Shown piece by piece: positions 7,884 to 15,379 of a stretch of 64,000 nucleotides of DNA. Made by a program: the position numbers and the translations under genes. This DNA is from Lewinellaceae bacterium (GTDB lineage: Bacteria > Bacteroidota > Bacteroidia > Chitinophagales > Saprospiraceae): assembly GCA_016712415.1 (NCBI GenBank), contig JADJRC010000008.1:1-64000 (forward strand), written 5' to 3'. The stretch's first letter is position 1. Each line of letters opens with the position of its first letter. The notes under the pieces were generated by a model. It saw only the letters and a program-made list of their open reading frames with translations. It ran no database searches and was not told where the DNA came from.

Positions 7884-8804
7884 ATGAAATCAACAGATCA
7901 AAATAGTCGCAGGTCTTTCCTCAGAAAAGGATTGGGCATTGCGGCGGTGGCCGGCTCGGTCACCGCACTCCAGGCCTTCCAGCAAGACAGCGTGGAAGAA
8001 ACGGGTGAAATGGTGAAACTCTTGTCTCCCGAGGGCGAGATCGTGGAAATCGACAAGGCTTATCTGAAGCCGATTCCGGAAGTACATATTGCGCCGGATG
8101 CGGCACGCGAGGGTATTCCCGGGCGACGTTTTGTCATGGTAATCGATCTGGCGCAGTGCAAAAACCTGCGCAAATGCCACGACGCCTGCGAAAAAATGCA
8201 CCATTGCGGGCCCGATAATGAATTCCTGAAAGTGCTGAAAATGCAGGATAATAAACTGGCCACGCCATTCTGGCAACCAACCATGTGTTTTCACTGCGAC
8301 GAGCCGCCCTGTGTGAAGGTTTGCCCGGTTGATGCAACCTACAAACGTACCGACGGCATCGTGCTCATCGATACAGACCGCTGTATCGGATGTCGCTTCT
8401 GCATGGTTGCCTGCCCGTATTCCGCCAGAACGTTCGACTGGAACGAGCCCGATCAGACGGAGGAGGTGAAACACCAGCATTACTCGCCGGAAACCAGCGT
8501 GCCTGCCAAAATGGGCACGGTTTCCAAATGCGACTTCTGCCCCGATATGGTGCGACAGGGCGAAATGCCGCACTGTGTCACCGCCTGCCCGAACGGAGTA
8601 TTTTACTTCGGCGATGAAAATGAAGACGCCGTGTCCAACGGTTCCGAAACCGTACGCCTGAGCGAGTTGCTGCGCGACCGCGCCGGCTACCGCTACATGG
8701 AAGATATGGGCACCAAGCCGCGTGTTTATTACCTGCCACCGGTCAACCGCGCGTTCCCGTTCGAAGACGATGAATTCACCAAACAAAACGGGTCGAAATC
8801 ATGA
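7884..8804 (+). CDS. Tat-exported 4Fe-4S ferredoxin subunit, NrfC/DmsB type
   Basis: ATG 7884 opens a Tat signal ('SRRSFLRKGLGIAAVAG') and gives 306 residues; the longer frame overlaps the previous gene. Four Cys groups can be read: 'CKNLRKCHDACEKMHHC', 'CFHCDEPPCVKVCP', 'CIGCRFCMVACP' and 'CDFCPDMVRQGEMPHCVTAC', the layout of four-cluster electron-transfer subunits in NrfC, PsrB and DmsB. Such subunits carry electrons between a membrane quinone-reactive NrfD subunit and a catalytic or cytochrome partner. No molybdopterin catalytic subunit is encoded nearby. The stop overlaps the NrfD start by four bases (ATGA), so the two are translationally coupled. Confidence 0.9.
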   Translation: MKSTDQNSRRSFLRKGLGIAAVAGSVTALQAFQQDSVEETGEMVKLLSPEGEIVEIDKAYLKPIPEVHIAPDAAREGIPGRRFVMVIDLAQCKNLRKCHDACEKMHHCGPDNEFLKVLKMQDNKLATPFWQPTMCFHCDEPPCVKVCPVDATYKRTDGIVLIDTDRCIGCRFCMVACPYSARTFDWNEPDQTEEVKHQHYSPETSVPAKMGTVSKCDFCPDMVRQGEMPHCVTACPNGVFYFGDENEDAVSNGSETVRLSELLRDRAGYRYMEDMGTKPRVYYLPPVNRAFPFEDDEFTKQNGSKS

Positions 8805-10150
8805 AAACGAAAAAATCTGAATCTGCCGGACATTTCACGGACCAGTCTGAAGCCATCAGCAGGGATTTGATGCCCAAACCATTCGGTTTAAGCGGCAAAA
8901 TATGGGTCGCTGTGCTGAGCTTTGTCTTCCTGCTCGGGTTCTTCTTCTATATCCAGCAACTGCGGTATGGCCTCGGTATTACCGCCATGCGCGACTATTC
9001 TACCTGGGGTATCTATATTGCCAACTTCGTCTTTTTTGTCGCCATCAGCCTGGTCGGTTCGCTAATCAGCGCCATCCTCAAACTGTCAGGCGCAAAATGG
9101 CGGACTCCCCTCACCCGCATCTCGGAAATGATTGCCGTGTCGTCCATTGTTTTTGCTGCATTGGTAATCATTGTCGACATGGGCCGGCCCGACCGGTTTA
9201 TGAACGTCATATTGCACGCCCGTATCCAGTCGCCCATTACGTGGGATGTGCTGGTCATCACTACCTACCTGGCTATCAGTCTTTTATTACTTTACCTGCC
9301 GCTTATTCCCGATCTGGCTTTTATGCGCGACCGGTTCAGCGACATTCCGGCCTGGCAGAAAAAAATGTATACGTTCATGGCCCTGGGATGGAAGGGCCTC
9401 CCCGGTCAGGAAAAAATCCTGCGCCGCGCGGAGCAGATTCTTGCGATCCTCATCATCCCGGTAGCCTTTGGCATCCACACCGTCACCTCCTGGCTCTTTG
9501 CCACTACATTGAGACCGGGATGGGACAGCAGCGACTTCGGGCCTTATTTTGTGTCGGGCGCATTTATGGTCGGTGCGGGCGGTGTCATCGCAGCCATGTA
9601 TATTTTCCGTACCCATTATAGTCTGGAGAAATACCTGACCGACAAACACTTCGATTATATGGGCCGACTGCTTGTGCTGCTGTCGCTGGTGTACCTTTAT
9701 TTCAATATCAACGAATACTTCGTGCCGGCCTACAAGATGAAAGGGCAGGAAGCGGAACACCTGAATGCGCTGTTTTATGGCCGGTATGCGCCCTTGTTCT
9801 GGTCGGTTCAGATATTTGGGATGGTGGCGCCGATCATTGTGCTCCTGTTCCGCAGGGGGCGAAAGCCGCTTCCCATGTTCATTATTGCTATTTTGGTGGT
9901 CGTCGGCGCCTGGTTCAAACGTTTCCTGATCGTTATTCCGACGCTGAGCCACCCCTATATTCCGATGGACAGGGTCCCGGAGTCCTGGCAGCACTACCTG
10001 CCCACGTTTAAAGAATGGAGCATTACGGCTGCCACACTGGCCGGCGCACTCCTGATCGTCACGTTGCTGACCCGGCTGTTTCCGGCGATCCCTATGGTGG
10101 AAACAATGGAGGAAGCCAACCCGGAACACAAAGAAACCGAAATCGCATAA
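8801..10150 (+). CDS. NrfD/PsrC-type polytopic membrane subunit
   Basis: A 449-residue protein with about nine or ten hydrophobic helices, beginning 'KIWVAVLSFVFLLGFFFYIQ' and including 'YSTWGIYIANFVFFVAISLVG' read in parts, 'VAFGIHTVTSWLFATTLRPG' and 'FGPYFVSGAFMVGAGGVIA'. These fit NrfD/PsrC/ActC-type quinone-interacting subunits, which pair with an iron-sulfur subunit. The gene overlaps the upstream ferredoxin gene by 4 bases and is followed 20 bases later by a TM-anchored beta-sandwich protein. Direction of electron flow (quinol oxidation or quinone reduction) cannot be told from sequence. Confidence 0.9.
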   Translation: MKTKKSESAGHFTDQSEAISRDLMPKPFGLSGKIWVAVLSFVFLLGFFFYIQQLRYGLGITAMRDYSTWGIYIANFVFFVAISLVGSLISAILKLSGAKWRTPLTRISEMIAVSSIVFAALVIIVDMGRPDRFMNVILHARIQSPITWDVLVITTYLAISLLLLYLPLIPDLAFMRDRFSDIPAWQKKMYTFMALGWKGLPGQEKILRRAEQILAILIIPVAFGIHTVTSWLFATTLRPGWDSSDFGPYFVSGAFMVGAGGVIAAMYIFRTHYSLEKYLTDKHFDYMGRLLVLLSLVYLYFNINEYFVPAYKMKGQEAEHLNALFYGRYAPLFWSVQIFGMVAPIIVLLFRRGRKPLPMFIIAILVVVGAWFKRFLIVIPTLSHPYIPMDRVPESWQHYLPTFKEWSITAATLAGALLIVTLLTRLFPAIPMVETMEEANPEHKETEIA

Positions 10151-10170
10151 TTCCCTAAACGAACAATGCT

Positions 10171-11088
10171 ATGTGTACGACAAGATATTTCCAGACAGCC
10201 TTGAAAAGCCTGCCGGTTTTGGCTGTGCTGTTTTACCTGCCCGGCCTCGCCATGGCGCAGGAAGAAGGGGGCGATGCAAGCGGTACGGAGAAGGCGGAGA
10301 CGAGTATCGAACTTGTTTTCACCGAGTCGAACAACCACAACAAGCTGCTTTCGGCAACCGTGAAGACCAAAATCGAAGATGTGTACCAGCCCGTAAGCGG
10401 CATTGAGGTACGTTTTTACCAGACGGAAGTCAACCCGGAGCAACTTTTGGGAATCGCCACGTCTAATAAAAAGGGTATTGCGGTATTGATTGTGCCGGAA
10501 GAAAAGATGGACAAGTCAACGCCCGAATACACCTTTATAGCTGCCGTTGAAAACAATGAGCAGTTTGAAGATAACCAGGAAGAGGTCAGCGCGGCAGAGT
10601 CCGACTTTGAAATAACCCTGGAAACCGAAGACTCCGTCCGGATGGTGCATATCTCCTTTCAGGCGCCCGATGCCACAGGCGCCCTGGCGCCGGTAGCAGA
10701 AGCAGAAGTCCATCTTTATGTTCAGCGCATGGTTGGATTGCTTCCGCTTTCCGACGATCCGGAAACGACGGATGAAAACGGCGAAGTCAGCGCGGAGTTT
10801 CCGGGCGACATTCCGGGCGACGAGGACGGCAACCTGATTATCGTGGCCAGAGTGGAGGATCATGAGCGTTACGGCAACCTGGAGTTCAGGCGTAAGGTAA
10901 AATGGGGAGTGCCGCTGGTTATTGACCCCGACAGAGACCGCCGGCAACTTTGGTCATCAAGGGCAAATGCGCCGCTTTACCTGATCTTTATTGTAAATGC
11001 CATGCTGATCGGAATATGGGGTGTTATTGCCTACATCATTTACAACATTTTTCAGATCAGAAAACTGGGAAGACAACATGCTTCCTGA
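10171..11088 (+). CDS. Exported beta-sandwich protein with C-terminal membrane helix
   Basis: The 305-residue product has a signal peptide ('VLAVLFYLPGLAMAQEEGG'), two acidic domains with beta-strand patterns that look Ig-like ('TIEDVYQPVSGIEVRFYQ'-like strands; 'APVAEAEVHLYVQRMVGLLP'), and one C-terminal transmembrane helix ('LYLIFIVNAMLIGIWGVIAY') followed by a short basic tail. It would be anchored in the inner membrane with domains in the periplasm. No enzyme motif is visible. Position between the NrfD gene and a cytochrome gene suggests a scaffold for the redox complex (inference). Confidence 0.55.
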   Translation: MCTTRYFQTALKSLPVLAVLFYLPGLAMAQEEGGDASGTEKAETSIELVFTESNNHNKLLSATVKTKIEDVYQPVSGIEVRFYQTEVNPEQLLGIATSNKKGIAVLIVPEEKMDKSTPEYTFIAAVENNEQFEDNQEEVSAAESDFEITLETEDSVRMVHISFQAPDATGALAPVAEAEVHLYVQRMVGLLPLSDDPETTDENGEVSAEFPGDIPGDEDGNLIIVARVEDHERYGNLEFRRKVKWGVPLVIDPDRDRRQLWSSRANAPLYLIFIVNAMLIGIWGVIAYIIYNIFQIRKLGRQHAS

Positions 11089-11130
11089 ACCCATACGGAA
11101 CTATTATTTCACTAAAATTCAACCATTTAT

Positions 11131-11544
11131 ATGAACACCAAGTTTTTTTTATCGACTGTGGCGGCAGTATTTGCAGTAATGCTGCTCTCTGCCTATGTGC
11201 CTCGCCAGGCCGCCGGCGATCCCTGGGTTGTGCCGGAGAAGTACAAAAAGATGAAAAATCCCGTTGCGTCTGACAAAGAATCCATCAGCGTCGGCAAATC
11301 ATTATACGCCAAGCACTGTAAATCATGTCACGGCACAAAGGGGCTCGGCGACGGCAGCAAAGCCGCTCAACTGAAAACGAAATGCGGCGATTTTTCGTCG
11401 GCTGACTTCCAGTCGCAAAGCGACGGCTCGATTTTCTATAAAACCAGCGAGGGGCGCGACGACATGCCTTCCTTCAAAAAGAAAATACCGGAGCAGGAAG
11501 ACATCTGGAGTATTGTGAACTACATCCGGACCATGAAAAAATAA
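11131..11544 (+). CDS. Monoheme c-type cytochrome
   Basis: A 137-residue exported protein (signal 'TVAAVFAVMLLSAYVPRQAA') with a classical heme site 'HCKSCHGTKGLGDG' and a downstream Met ligand region 'RDDMPSFKKKIP', ending in the usual terminal helix 'DIWSIVNYIRTM'. It is the last gene of the electron-transfer operon that starts at the YceI-like gene, and is closed by a strong terminator. It probably shuttles electrons from the NrfCD-like complex to a terminal acceptor. Confidence 0.9.
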   Translation: MNTKFFLSTVAAVFAVMLLSAYVPRQAAGDPWVVPEKYKKMKNPVASDKESISVGKSLYAKHCKSCHGTKGLGDGSKAAQLKTKCGDFSSADFQSQSDGSIFYKTSEGRDDMPSFKKKIPEQEDIWSIVNYIRTMKK

Positions 11545-11567
11545 TCGTCCTGTTGTAGTTGATCCCG

Positions 11568-11629
11568 ACCGGGACCGTTTCATAAGTCGTGCATACCTGT
11601 TTGACTTGTGACGCGGTCCCGGTTTTTTA
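11568..11629 (+). terminator. Intrinsic terminator of the redox operon
   Basis: Perfect 10-bp stem accgggaccg (11568-11577) with cggtcccggt (11614-11623), a partly paired inner stem, and six T residues at 11623-11628, 24 bases after the cytochrome stop. Confidence 0.85.
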
Positions 11630-11742
11630 TATCAATACTTTTTCAAGAGTGCGCGACTTTTTTGGTAAAAACTGAAAGATGGGAAACAGTTTCGCACTAC
11701 ATTGCCGCTCGTAATTAATGCAAGCCTTTAACGCTCCTTTTT

Positions 11743-12795
11743 ATGTGGTGGAAATCACTCTCTGTCGTTATCCTGGTTTATGTGATTCTGGCGGGCATGC
11801 TGGTGCCGCTCAAGCCCGGCATCACACATATCAGTCCCCAGACGGCGAAAAGCGGCAGCGCTGTTACCATTCAATTTCACGGATATAACTCGTTTTACAC
11901 CCGCAGCGAAGCGTCGGGCATACGCGTCTGGCTGGAATTTGATTCGCTTCACGCCCTCGCGGGCCAAGATATACGTGTTCTGAGCGACACGGCCATTGAG
12001 GCGACCTTTCAGATGCCGCCCCTGCTTCCGCAGTCGTCGCGCTCCGTTTTGCTGAATGCCATCGTCGATCATCCCTCCGACGGGGTGTCCCTGCTGCCCG
12101 GAGCGCTCCAATTGACGCTTGATACGGCCCCTGCTACTTCCCCTGCTACTGCCTCTTGGTCCCTCAACCCCGTCATCGATTTGCACATCAAATCCGACTT
12201 CTCCTTCCCCTATCGCAACGTCATTTATGAAAGCATCCGGAACACTTATTTTCACGTGCCGATGTGGTTTGTGCTGATGTTCCTGTTTATTGCTTCGGTA
12301 TATTTCAGCGTGCGGTATTTATTCGACCCCAAACCCGACTTCGACCGCAAGGCGGCGGGTTATGCCGAAACGGGATTGCTGTTTGGCGGGCTGGGTCTGG
12401 TCACAGGGATGTTGTGGGCGCATTATGCATGGGGAGCGGCCTGGAGCAACGACATCAAGCAATTGATGACGGCTGTCGCGCTGCTGATCTACCTGGCCTA
12501 TTTTATTCTGCGCCGCTCTTTCGACGAGCCCGAAAAAGGCGCGCGACTGGCGGCGGTGTACAATATTTTTGCCTTTGCCTCGCTGGTGCCCTTGCTCTAT
12601 ATCGTGCCCCGCATGTTTGCCAGCCTGCACCCCGGGGCTACGGGCAATCCGGCGTTTGGCAGCGAAGACCTCGACAACACCATGCGGCTGGTATTTTACC
12701 CTTCTATTATCGGATTCTCCCTGCTGGGGTTCTGGATAGCGGAGTTGCGAATACGATACAAGCGGGTGGAAGACAGGGCTATGGGACTTGATTAA
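11743..12795 (+). CDS. CcmC-like cytochrome c maturation protein with N-terminal extracytoplasmic domain
   Basis: The 350-residue protein starts with a membrane helix ('LSVVILVYVILAGMLVPLK') and a beta-rich domain of about 120 residues ('GITHISPQTAKSGSAVTIQF', IPT/TIG-like), followed by the heme-handling module: 'HVPMWFVLMFLFIASVYFSV', then a tryptophan-rich 'WAHYAWGAAWSND', then further helices ending 'MRLVFYPSIIGFSLLGFWIA'. The WGxxW-type segment is the heme-presenting site of CcmC/CcsA proteins. Classical CcmC lacks the extra domain, but it is commonly seen in Bacteroidota versions. The gene sits directly downstream of a cytochrome operon and upstream of ccmD. Confidence 0.8.
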   Translation: MWWKSLSVVILVYVILAGMLVPLKPGITHISPQTAKSGSAVTIQFHGYNSFYTRSEASGIRVWLEFDSLHALAGQDIRVLSDTAIEATFQMPPLLPQSSRSVLLNAIVDHPSDGVSLLPGALQLTLDTAPATSPATASWSLNPVIDLHIKSDFSFPYRNVIYESIRNTYFHVPMWFVLMFLFIASVYFSVRYLFDPKPDFDRKAAGYAETGLLFGGLGLVTGMLWAHYAWGAAWSNDIKQLMTAVALLIYLAYFILRRSFDEPEKGARLAAVYNIFAFASLVPLLYIVPRMFASLHPGATGNPAFGSEDLDNTMRLVFYPSIIGFSLLGFWIAELRIRYKRVEDRAMGLD

Positions 12796-12837
12796 CTCAA
12801 TTCCGTTTTTCCTGTATCAAAAAAAACTTTTTGGAAC

Positions 12838-13077
12838 ATGAAATTTTTCAGAATGCGCAAAGTTTTCACAATCATTCTGTTTATGGCAATATCTTTGCCC
12901 TCACTAATGGCGCAGGGTAACCGCGATTTTATGCGGGAATCCGGGAAAATCTACGTCGTGGTTGGCGTTATCGGACTGATCTTCCTGGGCATCGTATCGT
13001 ACCTCGTTTACCTTGAGCGAAAACTAACCAAATTAGAGCACCAACTCAAAGACGACAAAAATGAGTGGACAAATTAG
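12838..13077 (+). CDS. ccmD: CcmD family heme-exporter accessory protein
   Basis: A 79-residue protein with a leader-like first helix ('VFTIILFMAISLPSLMAQ') and a second helix ('KIYVVVGVIGLIFLGIVSYLV') followed by the charged 'YLERKLTKLEHQLKDD' tail. The 'Y-V..VI..IFLGIV.YLVYLERKL' pattern is typical of CcmD in Bacteroidota. CcmD holds heme-loaded CcmE with CcmC. It lies 42 bases after the ccmC-like gene, and its last 17 bases overlap the start of the glutamate dehydrogenase gene, so the three may be one transcript. ATG 12853 is an alternative start. Confidence 0.8.
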   Translation: MKFFRMRKVFTIILFMAISLPSLMAQGNRDFMRESGKIYVVVGVIGLIFLGIVSYLVYLERKLTKLEHQLKDDKNEWTN

Positions 13078-14476
13078 CTTCTTCGAAAGCGTTGGAAATT
13101 ATGTTGATAAGGCTGCGGCATTTACCGACATACCCAAAGGACTTCTGCAGCAGATCAAGGCCTGCAATCTTGTACTGCGCATCCGCTTCCCGATTCGCGT
13201 CAACGGCGACTACGAGGTGATCGAAGCCTACCGCGCCCAACACAGCCACCACCGTTTGCCGACGAAAGGCGGCATCCGTTATGCTGAAAGCGTGGATCAG
13301 GACGAGATAATGGCCCTTGCAGCCCTGATGACCTACAAATGCGCGCTTGTCGATGTGCCCTTCGGCGGTGCAAAAGGCGGGATCAAGATCAATCCTTCCA
13401 AATACACGGTCGAGCAATTGCAGAATATTACCCGCCGGTACACGACCGAACTGGTCAAGAAAAACTTCATCGGCCCCGGTATCGACGTGCCTGCACCCGA
13501 TTATGGAACGGGTCCGCGTGAAATGGCCTGGATACTGGATACCTATCAGGCATTCCGCCACGGCGAAATCGACTCGATCGGCTGCGTTACCGGCAAACCC
13601 GTCACCCAAAACGGTATCCGGGGTCGCGCGGAGGCCACAGGCCGGGGCGTTTTTTACGGACTGCGCGAATGCATGTCGTACGAAGCGGACATGAAAAAAA
13701 TCGGCCTTACCAAGGGTATCGCCGGCAAAACGATGGTCGTCCAGGGACTTGGAAATGTGGGCAGCAACGCCGCCCTGATCAGCCAAAACGAAGGCGACGT
13801 CAAGATCATCGGGGTGGCTGAGCGCGAAGGCTCCATTCACAGCGAGAAAGGCATCGATATCGAGAAACTCCTGGCGTTCCGCGCGGAAACAGGCTCGATT
13901 GTCGGTTTTCCGGGGACAAAAACCCTGGCCAATAACCTCGCCGCGCTCGAACTGGATTGCGATATCCTGGTGCCGGCAGCCCTGGAGAACCAGATCACAC
14001 GTGCGAATGCCGAGCGCATCAATGCAAAGATCATCGCGGAAGCGGCCAACGGCCCGATAACCGCCGATGCTGATCCGATACTGATCAAAAAAGGCATCGT
14101 GATCCTGCCCGACTTTTATATCAACGCAGGCGGTGTTACGGTGTCGTACTTCGAGTGGCTCAAAAACCTGTCGCACCACCGCTTCGGCCGTTTGGAAAAC
14201 CGTTTCCAGCACAATGCCTTCGAAGGTATCCTGACCAAAGTGCAGGAGATGACCGGCAAGACCATTGGCGACCGCGAACGAGATTTCCTGACGCGCGGCG
14301 GAACAGAAGAAGAACTGGTGAACTCCGGACTCGAAGATACCATGATCAATGCCTACCAGCAGATCAGGGACTCCTTCCAGCAACATTCCGCCATATCGGA
14401 TATGCGTACGGCGGCATTTGTGTGCTCCCTGAAGAAAATCGCCAGCGATTATATCTCTATGGGCATTTTCCCGTAG
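13061..14476 (+). CDS. gdhA: Glutamate dehydrogenase (Glu/Leu/Phe/Val family)
   Basis: The 471-residue enzyme interconverts glutamate and 2-oxoglutarate plus ammonium. Substrate-site residues lie in 'LPTKGGIRY' (around 67-74) and 'DVPFGGAKGGI' (Lys105 being the catalytic lysine); the nucleotide fold carries 'VVQGLGNVGSNAA'. The C-terminal region ('DFYINAGGVTVSYFEWLKN') is also standard. It begins inside the end of ccmD in another frame, which argues for translational coupling or simply compact packing. A strong terminator follows. The Lrp-family regulator gene is next on the same strand, a plausible though unproven regulator of this amino-acid enzyme. Confidence 0.93.
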   Translation: MSGQISFFESVGNYVDKAAAFTDIPKGLLQQIKACNLVLRIRFPIRVNGDYEVIEAYRAQHSHHRLPTKGGIRYAESVDQDEIMALAALMTYKCALVDVPFGGAKGGIKINPSKYTVEQLQNITRRYTTELVKKNFIGPGIDVPAPDYGTGPREMAWILDTYQAFRHGEIDSIGCVTGKPVTQNGIRGRAEATGRGVFYGLRECMSYEADMKKIGLTKGIAGKTMVVQGLGNVGSNAALISQNEGDVKIIGVAEREGSIHSEKGIDIEKLLAFRAETGSIVGFPGTKTLANNLAALELDCDILVPAALENQITRANAERINAKIIAEAANGPITADADPILIKKGIVILPDFYINAGGVTVSYFEWLKNLSHHRFGRLENRFQHNAFEGILTKVQEMTGKTIGDRERDFLTRGGTEEELVNSGLEDTMINAYQQIRDSFQQHSAISDMRTAAFVCSLKKIASDYISMGIFP

Positions 14477-14530
14477 TCTAATGGCGGAGCCAACCGCTCC
14501 AAATCCAAGGCAAAGGGATAATTCTTTGGT

Positions 14531-14597
14531 AAAAGGTTGAATCAAGAGGATTTGTTTGGCATTCGTCCGCCGGCAACCCGATGATTCAACCTTTTTT
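14531..14597 (+). terminator. Intrinsic terminator of gdhA
   Basis: A 14-bp stem, aaaaggttgaatca (14531-14544) with tgattcaacctttt (14582-14595), closes a long loop and runs into a T-rich stretch (cttttttattttat). Confidence 0.85.
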
Positions 14598-14741
14598 ATT
14601 TTATCCATTGAAATGCAGCCTTCTTAACAAATATTTTTTGGCGAAACTGCGGTTTGTAACTTTGGGCGATCAAAATATTTAACTCCTGTGTGACAAAAAC
14701 GCTTTATTAACAAAATTTACAAAGGTTTATTAGCCTTTTGC

Positions 14742-14772
14742 TTGCACATAATTTTTTCACGCCCTACCTTTG
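14742..14772 (+). promoter_or_regulatory. Bacteroidota-type promoter for the Lrp gene
   Basis: TTG at 14742-14744, a 20-base spacer and TACCTTTG at 14765-14772 match the Bacteroidota consensus TTG-N19-21-TAnnTTTG. It lies 46 bases upstream of the ATG. A second -7-like box, TAACTTTG at 14657-14664, has only a 16-base spacer to the nearest TTG and is less convincing. Confidence 0.75.
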
Positions 14773-14818
14773 GGGAACTTTTACGAACCAAAATAAAATT
14801 TCATAAAGCAGACTCGTC

Positions 14819-15298
14819 ATGTCAGAGAAACTGGATAAAATAGACCTTAAAATCCTGAAAATACTACAGGAAAACAGCAAAATAACCAACCTCGATCTTT
14901 CCAAAAAAATCGGACTTTCGCCGGCGCCAACCCTTGAGCGGGTTAAGAAACTGGAGCAGAGCGATATCATTCAGAGTTATCACGCCCAGGTAAACCCGCA
15001 AATGATGGGTTTGAACGTGAAGACCTTTGTACTGGTTTCACTGGCCTGGAAAAGGGAAAATGCCCTCAACAGTTTCCTGGAAAAAATATCGCAGATCGAT
15101 GAGGTAACGGAATGCTATATCATAACAGGTGAGGCCGACTTTCTGATGAAAATTGTCTGCCGCGATATACCCACCTATGAGCAGCTGTTGTTCAAGACGA
15201 TCAGCCAGATCGAGGAGATTGAGCGGCTGAAAACGCTGATGACCCTTTCCACCGTAAAGGATTCGAAAATCCTGCCCTACAACTACGACGAGAAATAA
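14819..15298 (+). CDS. Lrp/AsnC family transcriptional regulator
   Basis: The 159-residue protein has an N-terminal winged HTH ('LDKIDLKILKILQENSKITN', 'LSKKIGLSPAPTLERVKKLE') and a C-terminal RAM/ACT-like ligand domain ('EVTECYIITGEADFLMKIVC'). Lrp/AsnC proteins sense amino acids and control amino-acid metabolism as octamers or dimers. It has its own promoter and follows gdhA, a reasonable candidate target. The transcript ends at the hairpin at 15323-15356, which also faces the oppositely oriented protease gene. Confidence 0.92.
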   Translation: MSEKLDKIDLKILKILQENSKITNLDLSKKIGLSPAPTLERVKKLEQSDIIQSYHAQVNPQMMGLNVKTFVLVSLAWKRENALNSFLEKISQIDEVTECYIITGEADFLMKIVCRDIPTYEQLLFKTISQIEEIERLKTLMTLSTVKDSKILPYNYDEK

Positions 15299-15322
15299 GC
15301 GTAGCCTGTTTCCAATTAAAAT

Positions 15323-15356
15323 CAGAGGCCGTCCCGCGTGAGCAGGACGGCCTCTG
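15323..15356. terminator. Bidirectional terminator hairpin between lrp and the M4 protease gene
   Basis: A perfect 12-bp stem (cagaggccgtcc at 15323-15334, ggacggcctctg at 15345-15356) sits between convergent genes. T-runs are short on both strands, so efficiency is uncertain. Confidence 0.65.
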
Positions 15357-15379
15357 GTGTTTCAGCCGGCAGGGCGGGA

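Noticed and set aside
13046..14608. A 520-codon minus-strand frame across gdhA
   Set aside because: Antisense shadow of a clear glutamate dehydrogenase; no recognisable protein features.
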